Positions 15,410 through 22,430 of a stretch of DNA of 24,002 nucleotides are shown here, piece after piece. The stretch's first letter is position 1; every line of letters begins with the position of its first letter. The notes under the pieces are model-generated. The model was not told where the DNA came from and ran no database searches. It was given only the letters and a program-made list of their open reading frames with translations. Where the stretch lies: positions 1 to 24,002 of the forward strand of contig CAMZKQ010000122.1 of assembly GCA_947311265.1 (NCBI GenBank). The letters are read 5' to 3'. The DNA is from an uncultured Chlorobiota bacterium. Its GTDB lineage: Bacteria > Bacteroidota > Bacteroidia > Bacteroidales > JAADGE01. The translations under genes and the position numbers were made by a program.

Positions 15410-16372
15410 CTAGATATAAATTTCAAGAATTGAAGCTTTGCCTATCAGTTGGTAGTTATTTATAGCCGCCGGGAGTAAAATTGTTTCGCCCTTTGTTAAT
15501 TTGTAATCGCCTGTTTTACAGGATATTAAAAGACCTCCCTCTACACACATATAAATAACAAAGGAGTCTAAATCTGAATAATCTTTATTTATTGGCTTAT
15601 CAAACATGAGGAAATTAACAGTAAAAAAGGCACAACTTTCAACCCGTTTGGTTTTATTAAGCGTTTTTTTATAGCTGGTTTTATAGTTGGGGTAGAGTGT
15701 AAAATCAATAGCCGCTTTGGCCTGCTCGGTATGGAGTTGGCGAAGTTGCCCGTCAATGCCCGGGCGGTCCCAGTCGTGAATGCGGTAAGTAATGTCGGAG
15801 GATTGCTGAATTTCTGCCAGTAAAATACCTGCCCCAATGGCATGGATACGCCCGGCAGGAATGAAAAATGAGTCGCCCTTATTGGCGGTTTCATAATTTA
15901 AAATATCAGTAATTTTATTTTCGGCTAATTTTTGCAAATATTCTTGCTGGTTGGTCTGTTTTCTGACCCCCGAAATGAGCTCTGCCCCTTTATCGGATTC
16001 CAGAATATACCACATCTCCGTTTTCCCGAGTTGCCCGTAGCGTTTTGTTGCAATTTCATCGCCCGGGTGCACCTGTACCGATAAATCTGCCGAAGCATCT
16101 ATAAATTTAATGAGCAAAGGAAACTGTTTGCCAAATTTTTTATAGATAGATTGCCCAACGAGTTTCTCTTTTTCTAAATCACAAACCTCCACCAGGCTCT
16201 TGCCCGAAAGCTCACCATTATTGACTATAGATACACTCCCCTTAACAGCTGAAATCTCCCAGCTTTCGCCCGTTTTATCCGAAACTGATGGTTTATTTAA
16301 AACCGTTTTAAGTTTATTACCTCCCCATACTTTCTCTTTTAAAATAGGTTTAAATTTTAGTGGGTATATCAT
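15410..16372 (-). CDS. manA: Mannose-6-phosphate isomerase, class I
   Basis: A 320-residue cupin enzyme interconverting fructose-6-phosphate and mannose-6-phosphate, feeding GDP-mannose synthesis for surface glycans or mannose catabolism. The zinc ligands are visible: QVHPGD (Gln100, His102), GKTEMWY (Glu119) and IPAGRIHAIGAG (His177), followed by DITYRIHDWDRPG with the catalytic Arg197. The length is that of the short Bacillus-type class I enzymes. Stand-alone gene, convergent with DUF4350 (21-nt gap) and divergent from the large sensor gene. Confidence 0.94.
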   Translation of the reverse strand: MIYPLKFKPILKEKVWGGNKLKTVLNKPSVSDKTGESWEISAVKGSVSIVNNGELSGKSLVEVCDLEKEKLVGQSIYKKFGKQFPLLIKFIDASADLSVQVHPGDEIATKRYGQLGKTEMWYILESDKGAELISGVRKQTNQQEYLQKLAENKITDILNYETANKGDSFFIPAGRIHAIGAGILLAEIQQSSDITYRIHDWDRPGIDGQLRQLHTEQAKAAIDFTLYPNYKTSYKKTLNKTKRVESCAFFTVNFLMFDKPINKDYSDLDSFVIYMCVEGGLLISCKTGDYKLTKGETILLPAAINNYQLIGKASILEIYI

Positions 16373-16697
16373 TTTGCACGTTATTTGTATAATTTAAGAT
16401 TATCGAAATAGGATTAATTTCAAATGCAAATATAAAAAAAAGATAAAATAAGTTACAAGGTTCAATTTTTTTTTTTAATTTTGTTTGTTGTAGAAAATAA
16501 GATTTGAATACAATAATTCAATCTATACTTTTCTTTTTTTTAAGTATGAAAAACTAATTGTATAAAGTAATATCAAATTTGGAATTAGACTTAATTATTT
16601 AATTCCTTAATCGTTTTAAAGAAAAGCAACAGGAGTTGGGATACAAAAACGAAGTTCATAATAATTTCTAACAGTAGAAGAAACACTAATTACACCC
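16373..16697. other. Divergent intergenic region, manA / sensor gene
   Basis: 325 nt without a gene. It contains the manA promoter candidate, a T11 run (16466-16476) and a plus-strand TAATTTTG box (16476-16483) about 215 nt before the sensor ATG. No -33 match accompanies that box. The base skew of the plus strand changes from T/G-rich to A/C-rich within this region. Confidence 0.5.
16427..16459 (-). promoter_or_regulatory. Candidate promoter for manA
   Basis: TATATTTG on the minus strand (16427-16434) fits TAnnTTTG. CTTG (16456-16459) lies 21 nt upstream, one mismatch from TTTG. The leader would be about 50 nt. Confidence 0.42.
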
Positions 16698-19600
16698 ATG
16701 AGGGATTTTTTTTCTAACATAACTATAAAAGTTCGATTTCAGATATTTCTGGGCATTATACTTGCAATTCTCCTTGGGGTTGTAGTCTTCTTTATTTTTA
16801 CAATACACAAAGTACAAGATTACCGAGATTACAATACAAAAGTAGATGAGCTAGTTATTGACTACCTCGAATTAAGACGCTTCGAACAGCACTTTCTATT
16901 ACGCTATAGCGAAGACCCTGCCTTTTTTACAACCAAAGAAAATAAATATTTGAAGAAACATAAAAAAGCATCGTTAAGTTTGGATACCGTCGTTTCAGAA
17001 CTGCTTGAAAATAAAATAACAAAAGAACTGACCCTTGATGCTAATTATGAAAAAATAAAAGCCTACCACAAGCGTTACGAAGAGCTATTTACACAACTCG
17101 GCGAAAAAATTTATAAACGAGGAGCAGGAAGCCATGGAATAATAGGCAATATGCAACGTGCCGCTAATGAAGCACTATTAGCCGAAAACAACCCCTACCT
17201 ACGAGAGTACATCTTACTACTGGAACAAAGTAGTAAAGACTACCTTTATACAGGCGATACAGAAGTCGAAAATAGTGTAAAATTTACAAAACAATTTGTT
17301 TCGTTAGAAGAGTATATCCAAAAAGGAGATACCAGCACTTTGGCAGACGATACCCTTAGCTATGATGCCGCAGGAGGCATCAGCGAAGAATTTATAAACA
17401 GTGCCAACGACCTTCGGCGTTATTTCCAAGCACTCGTTAAAATTAATAAAGAAATAGGAAACTCCTACAAACAAGGAATTAGTGGAGAACTAAGAACAGA
17501 AATACACAAATTTGACCCCGAAATAAGAAATATACGAGATAAATTAAGGGTAGTTATAGATGTCAGAGAGCAAGAAACAGCCCTTATTATTAATGTTGTC
17601 TCTATTGTTATAATAATTTTAGTTATTTTAATTATTTGGGTCTTCTCAAATTCAATTACTCGACCTTTAAATATCCTAAAAGAATACCTCGAACCGCTAA
17701 GTTTTGGACGTTTGCCAAAAGAAAATACTGAAACTGCTGGTAAAGATGAAATCTCGGCAATGACAAAAAGTGTAAATAACCTCATTGTAGGGCTTCGACA
17801 AACTACCGATTTTGCAGCAATTATTGGGCAAGGCGTTTTCGATACGGATTACACTCCCCTTAGTAAAGAGGACGAACTCGGCAACTCACTCCTGGAGATG
17901 AGGCAGAACCTTAATGATGCAAAAATAAAAGAAGACAAGCGAAAGTACGATGACAGCCTTCGTAAATGGGCGAACGAGGGGCTTACCAAGTTCAATAATA
18001 TACTAAGGCACAATACTGATAATATTGAAAAACTATCAAACACCGTTGTTCGGGAATTAATACACTTCTTAGACGCTAACCAAGGCGGGCTATTTGTTCA
18101 TAATGACATTAACGAAAACGACGAACACCTAGAGCTAGTGGCAGCCTACGCCTATGGACATGAAAAAAAGAAAAAGAAAAAAATATATTTGGGCGAAGGC
18201 TTAGTCGGAACAGCGGCAATGGAAAAACAAACCATTTACCTGACTGATATTCCTAGCTCATATATTACAATAACCTCTGGGCTAGGCGGTGCAAACCCTA
18301 CAAGCCTACTGATAGTACCAATGCGTGTAGAGCAAAATATTTTCGGAGTTATTGAGATTGCTTCGTTTAACGAATTTCAGCAACACGAAAGAGAATTTGT
18401 AGAAAAAGTATCTGAAAGTATTGCAGCCTCGCTTTCCATTACAAAAATAAACGCAAGAACTGCAGACCTACTAGAGCAATCTCAAATGCAACAAGAAGAA
18501 ATGGCTGCACAAGAAGAAGAAATGCGACAGAATTTTGAAGAACTAAAACAGTCCGAAGAAGATTCTGCACGAAGAGAAGCAGAACTAACCGGCATACTAC
18601 AAGCCATAAACACCGCCTCCATTGTAGTCGAAATGGACACAAAAGGATTTATTTCTTCGGCAAACGATAAACTCCTTAACTTAATAAAACTCACCGAAAA
18701 CGACATATTGGGCAAACACCATCGCGACTTTATTAGCCTTAAAGACGAGCAAAAATACAATGCCTTTTGGAAGGATTTAAAAGACGGGAAAAATGTACAA
18801 CGCACCGAGCTAATAATCAACTCGGCAGACGACAAATTTTGGCTCTCATTCTCTTATGCACCAATAAAAGACGATAGTGGAAATATTATAAAAATACTAT
18901 CCATTGCATCGGATTTAACAGAATCTAAAAAACTAGAGTATAGCCTTATTGAGCAAGCCGAAGTAATGTCGGCACAAGAAGAAGAGATGCGACAAAACTT
19001 GGAAGAACTACGCTCGACACAAGATGAAATGTTTAAAAAACAAATTGAGCTACAAGAAGCTAATGTGGCCATTAGGCAGAACGAAAATAACTTGAAAGAT
19101 GCAGTTAGAGAAGCCCAAAAGCAAGAGAGTGTAGTAAAAGATAAAAATGCGGAGTTACAATTGAGAGAAAATCAACTCAAACAAAATATAGAAAAACTAA
19201 ACGAGGCACAAGAAAAAATAAAAGCAGAGCACCAAAAGCTAGAAGAAGCCAACACACTACTCAAAAAAAATGAGAAAGAGCTTACTGAAACACTCAAAAA
19301 AGCACAAGAACAAGAAATCCTAATTAACAAAAGAAACCTGCAACTAACAAGAAGTGAAGAAGAGCTACGCCAAAATATTAACGAACTTAATACCATTAAA
19401 GACCAACTTCAAGAACAGCATGAGCAAATCGCAGATATAAACATAGAACTGGCCGAAAAAGAAGCCGAAGTGCGTAGCCGATTTAGCACTGTTGATAAAA
19501 ACAACCTTGTTGCAGAATATCGAGTTAATGGCACTTTAATAAATGCCAACTCCACCTTCCTGAAAACGCTTGGCTACCAAGAAGAAGACGTTATTAACCG

Positions 19601-20276
19601 CCACCACAGAATGTTTGTGCATGACACAGACAAACGTAGCCAAGAATACAAAGACTTCTGGGAAGGACTAAGAGCAGGAGAAGCCTACGACCTCGAATTT
19701 AGGCGAGTTAAAAAAGACAAAAGCGTAATTTACTTTAGAGGCATATATAACCCAATTCTTGATATTGAAGGAAAAACGGTAAAAATACTCGAAATAATGA
19801 CAGATATTTCGATACAAGAAAACGCAAAAGCTAAGTTAGACAGCCGAATGCAAAATGTACTAACAGCAAATGCTTTCACAGAAACGGATTACAATGGCAT
19901 CATTACAAATGCAAATGAAATTTTCTGTAAGCTGCTAGAAATCAAAGAAACAGAAATTATTGGTAAAGATTTTAACGATTACTTAGTATTTGATGACGGA
20001 GATCAAATTTCGCAAGAACGCCTTTGGATTGATTTACGACGTGGAAAAACCATTACAGGAGTTCAAAAACTAAAAAGCCAAACAGGACAACTGCTTGAAT
20101 TTGTAGGCACATTCTCGGCAGTAAAAGACCCCGAAGGAAAAATCGTGTCCTATATGCTCTCGGCATTTAATATTACTGATTTCAATAAAAATATTTCTAA
20201 ACTGGAAGAACAAATTAAAACCAAAGAAGCTGAAATTTCACGCTTGAAAGAAGAAATAGATAAAGGAAAACACTAA
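16698..20276 (+). CDS. Membrane HAMP-GAF-PAS-PAS-PAS receptor without output domain
   Basis: A 1192-residue protein. A first membrane helix (about 14-36), a periplasmic, mostly helical sensor region of about 255 residues and a second helix (about 294-316) are followed by HAMP (SITRPLNILKEYL onward, about 318-375) and a HAMP-like linker. Then come a GAF domain (about 443-581, with GEGLVGTAA and PMRVEQNIFGVIEIASF), PAS1 (about 628-745), a long coiled coil (about 757-920), PAS2 (about 925-1040), PAS3 (about 1048-1160) and a final coiled coil to GKH at the end. PAS1 and PAS2 contain the HHR / FW-x-x-L / YxPI-D pattern seen in PAS domains of Aer/BdlA-like chemoreceptors. There is no kinase, MCP, GGDEF or phosphatase domain, and the frame ends cleanly before recQ. 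Signal output by protein contact is inferred. Confidence 0.9.
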   Translation: MRDFFSNITIKVRFQIFLGIILAILLGVVVFFIFTIHKVQDYRDYNTKVDELVIDYLELRRFEQHFLLRYSEDPAFFTTKENKYLKKHKKASLSLDTVVSELLENKITKELTLDANYEKIKAYHKRYEELFTQLGEKIYKRGAGSHGIIGNMQRAANEALLAENNPYLREYILLLEQSSKDYLYTGDTEVENSVKFTKQFVSLEEYIQKGDTSTLADDTLSYDAAGGISEEFINSANDLRRYFQALVKINKEIGNSYKQGISGELRTEIHKFDPEIRNIRDKLRVVIDVREQETALIINVVSIVIIILVILIIWVFSNSITRPLNILKEYLEPLSFGRLPKENTETAGKDEISAMTKSVNNLIVGLRQTTDFAAIIGQGVFDTDYTPLSKEDELGNSLLEMRQNLNDAKIKEDKRKYDDSLRKWANEGLTKFNNILRHNTDNIEKLSNTVVRELIHFLDANQGGLFVHNDINENDEHLELVAAYAYGHEKKKKKKIYLGEGLVGTAAMEKQTIYLTDIPSSYITITSGLGGANPTSLLIVPMRVEQNIFGVIEIASFNEFQQHEREFVEKVSESIAASLSITKINARTADLLEQSQMQQEEMAAQEEEMRQNFEELKQSEEDSARREAELTGILQAINTASIVVEMDTKGFISSANDKLLNLIKLTENDILGKHHRDFISLKDEQKYNAFWKDLKDGKNVQRTELIINSADDKFWLSFSYAPIKDDSGNIIKILSIASDLTESKKLEYSLIEQAEVMSAQEEEMRQNLEELRSTQDEMFKKQIELQEANVAIRQNENNLKDAVREAQKQESVVKDKNAELQLRENQLKQNIEKLNEAQEKIKAEHQKLEEANTLLKKNEKELTETLKKAQEQEILINKRNLQLTRSEEELRQNINELNTIKDQLQEQHEQIADINIELAEKEAEVRSRFSTVDKNNLVAEYRVNGTLINANSTFLKTLGYQEEDVINRHHRMFVHDTDKRSQEYKDFWEGLRAGEAYDLEFRRVKKDKSVIYFRGIYNPILDIEGKTVKILEIMTDISIQENAKAKLDSRMQNVLTANAFTETDYNGIITNANEIFCKLLEIKETEIIGKDFNDYLVFDDGDQISQERLWIDLRRGKTITGVQKLKSQTGQLLEFVGTFSAVKDPEGKIVSYMLSAFNITDFNKNISKLEEQIKTKEAEISRLKEEIDKGKH
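18510..19388 (+). repeat. Three copies of a coiled-coil motif inside the receptor gene
   Basis: A 12-codon unit occurs at 18510-18545 (QEEEMRQNFEEL), 18975-19010 (QEEEMRQNLEEL) and, more diverged, 19353-19388 (SEEELRQNINEL). The first two flank PAS1, 465 nt apart; the third lies near the end of the coiled coil before PAS2. This points to growth of the protein by duplication of PAS-plus-coil modules. Confidence 0.8.
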
Positions 20277-20354
20277 ACAAACTCCGCTAAATACACTAAT
20301 CAAAAACAGGACAACTTAGTCGTTACGCAACCGTTTTCCTAAAACCAATAGAAA

Positions 20355-22280
20355 ATGAGTATTTACAAAGAAGTACTTAAAAAATATTGGGGTTACCCAG
20401 ATTTTCGCCCCTTACAAGAGGATATTATAAAATCTGCCGCCGACCAAAAAAAAGACACCCTAGGATTACTCCCAACAGGGGGCGGAAAATCCATAATATT
20501 TCAAGTCCCAGCACTTGCACTCCAAGGATTATGCCTAGTAATTACCCCCCTGATTGCCTTAATGAAGGACCAAGTACAGAACCTTCATAAACAAAAAATA
20601 AAGGCTGCTGCAATCTATTCAGGAATGACTGCCCGAGAAATAGACATTACCCTAAACAATGCCTGCTACGGAGCTTATAAATTTCTTTACCTTTCCCCAG
20701 AAAGGCTCGCTACAAAACTCTTTCTTACCCGCTTGCAGGACATGAAAGTGAACCTTGTTGCCATAGACGAGGCCCACTGCATATCGCAATGGGGGTACGA
20801 TTTCAGACCAGCCTACCTAAATATTGCAGACATAAAAGAGCATTTGCCCGATGTGCCATTTTTGGCACTCACCGCCACAGCCACCCCAGAGGTGGCTATT
20901 GATATTCAAGACAAATTAAAATTTAAAACACATAACTTATTTCAAAAAAGCTTTGCCCGAGACAACCTAATTTATATTGTCCGGAACGTAGAAGACAAAA
21001 TGAAATACCTGCTAAAAATTGTAACAAAAGACCAAGGCACAGGCGTAGTATATGTACGTAGCCGCAAGAAAACATTTGAAACCGCAAAGTTCCTTAGGGA
21101 AAACGGCATTTCTGCCGATTACTACCACGCCGGTATCGACCCTAAACTCAAAGACCAAAAGCAGGCGGACTGGAAAGCCGATAAAATCCGAATAATAGTA
21201 TCAACAAATGCCTTCGGCATGGGGATTGATAAATCCGATGTGCGATTTGTAGTACATCTAGATTTGCCAGACTCGCCAGAGGCCTACTTCCAAGAAGCGG
21301 GGCGGGGTGGGCGAGATGGCAAAATTGCTTATGCCGTCCTATTATATAGCAAAGCAGATAAATTGAATGCCGAAAAACGCCTCAAAATGGCTTTCCCCGA
21401 AAGAAAAGTAATAAAACGAGTGTACGAAGCACTTGCCAATTACTACCAAATCCCCGAAGGGGAAGGCAAAGGGACGGTTCGCCTTTTTGGGATTAAAGAT
21501 TTTGTACAGAAATTTAAACTCCCGATTAGCACCGTTTTTAGCAGCATGAAGTTTTTACAGTCAGACGGCTATCTGGATTTTACAGAAAATGATTTTACAC
21601 CATCAAAAGTGTTTTTTGAAGTGGGGCGAGACGATTTGTATAAATTCCAAGTATCCAATTTGCATTATGATACCTTTATCAAGCTACTTTTGCGTACCTA
21701 CACAGGGCTATTTTCTAACTATACTGCTATTGATGAAGATTTTTTGGCCAAAAAGGCCAACACTTCCGTGTCGGTAATTGTAGAATATTTGCAATATATT
21801 GCCAAAGCAGGGATTATAAAATATATCCCACAAACCAGAAAACCGTTTATCATCTTTACCGAAAACCGACTAAGCACTAGGCGGCTTAAAATATCGAAAG
21901 AAAAATACGACGAAAAAAAGAAACGCTTTGTTAAGCGAATAGAGGCTATGGTATATTATGCCGATAGCACAGCAAAATGCAGAAGCCAAATTCTATTGGC
22001 CTATTTTGGCGAAACAGACGCTGCCCGATGTGGGCAGTGCGACGTTTGCAGAAAACGCAATACCTTAAATATCAGTGAATATGAGTTTGAGAATATCCTT
22101 GAAGAAATAAAAAGAACATTAAAAGAGCAGCCACAGTTACCTGATATAATTATTGATAATTTAAGTGCCGAAGAAAAAAAAGTGATAAAAGTAATTCGCT
22201 GGTTACTGGATAACGAAGAAGTACATTACAAAAAAGATGGAAAACTAGCTTGGGGAATGAAAGGTGAAATTTTTCAATAA
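20355..22280 (+). CDS. recQ: RecQ-family ATP-dependent DNA helicase (Bacteroidota short type, no HRDC)
   Basis: A 641-residue superfamily 2 helicase. Motif I is LPTGGGKS (Lys45). The DEAH box is DEAHCISQWGYDFRPAY (Asp138-His141, with the RecQ aromatic-rich loop). Motif III is LTATAT and motif VI QEAGRGGRDG (about 312-321). After the helicase core come about 200 residues with winged-helix-like segments. The Zn cluster lies only at 542-565 (Cys542, 559, 562, 565), with the same 17-3-3 spacing as E. coli RecQ C380-C403 but about 160 residues further along. There is no HRDC domain. It should unwind forked or recombination-intermediate DNA 3' to 5'. Bacteroidota often carry more than one RecQ, so the symbol is by family. 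It starts 78 nt after the receptor gene. Confidence 0.93.
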   Translation: MSIYKEVLKKYWGYPDFRPLQEDIIKSAADQKKDTLGLLPTGGGKSIIFQVPALALQGLCLVITPLIALMKDQVQNLHKQKIKAAAIYSGMTAREIDITLNNACYGAYKFLYLSPERLATKLFLTRLQDMKVNLVAIDEAHCISQWGYDFRPAYLNIADIKEHLPDVPFLALTATATPEVAIDIQDKLKFKTHNLFQKSFARDNLIYIVRNVEDKMKYLLKIVTKDQGTGVVYVRSRKKTFETAKFLRENGISADYYHAGIDPKLKDQKQADWKADKIRIIVSTNAFGMGIDKSDVRFVVHLDLPDSPEAYFQEAGRGGRDGKIAYAVLLYSKADKLNAEKRLKMAFPERKVIKRVYEALANYYQIPEGEGKGTVRLFGIKDFVQKFKLPISTVFSSMKFLQSDGYLDFTENDFTPSKVFFEVGRDDLYKFQVSNLHYDTFIKLLLRTYTGLFSNYTAIDEDFLAKKANTSVSVIVEYLQYIAKAGIIKYIPQTRKPFIIFTENRLSTRRLKISKEKYDEKKKRFVKRIEAMVYYADSTAKCRSQILLAYFGETDAARCGQCDVCRKRNTLNISEYEFENILEEIKRTLKEQPQLPDIIIDNLSAEEKKVIKVIRWLLDNEEVHYKKDGKLAWGMKGEIFQ

Positions 22281-22301
22281 TCTTATATCTAGTGATTTAT
22301 A

Positions 22302-22309
22302 TAAGTTTG
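22302..22309 (+). promoter_or_regulatory. -7 element before the PepSY-repeat lipoprotein
   Basis: TAAGTTTG fits TAnnTTTG, 121 nt before the ATG at 22431. I see no TTTG at 19-21 nt upstream. The rest of the 150-nt spacer (22281-22430) shows no gene or clear hairpin. Confidence 0.3.
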
Positions 22310-22430
22310 TTAATTAAAAACATTAATGATATATTGTGTCAATAGCTGCCCCTAAAGAGGAGTTAAAAATTAGATTTAGATAAAAAATAACTAACCCATA
22401 TTTCAAACCACAGAATTAAAACTTAGCCCA

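Noticed and set aside
17465..17785. Minus-strand ORFs of about 60-120 residues inside the large receptor gene
   Set aside because: They are Ser/Leu/Phe-rich antisense readings of charged helical coding sequence, not genes.
18163..18183. A-rich tract in the receptor gene as a second frameshift or slippage site
   Set aside because: The tract is interrupted by G and encodes a run of Lys in the open frame, with the GAF domain continuing normally on both sides.
20277..20354. A missing kinase domain of the receptor hidden by a frameshift before recQ
   Set aside because: Only 78 nt separate the receptor stop from the recQ start, far too short for an output domain.
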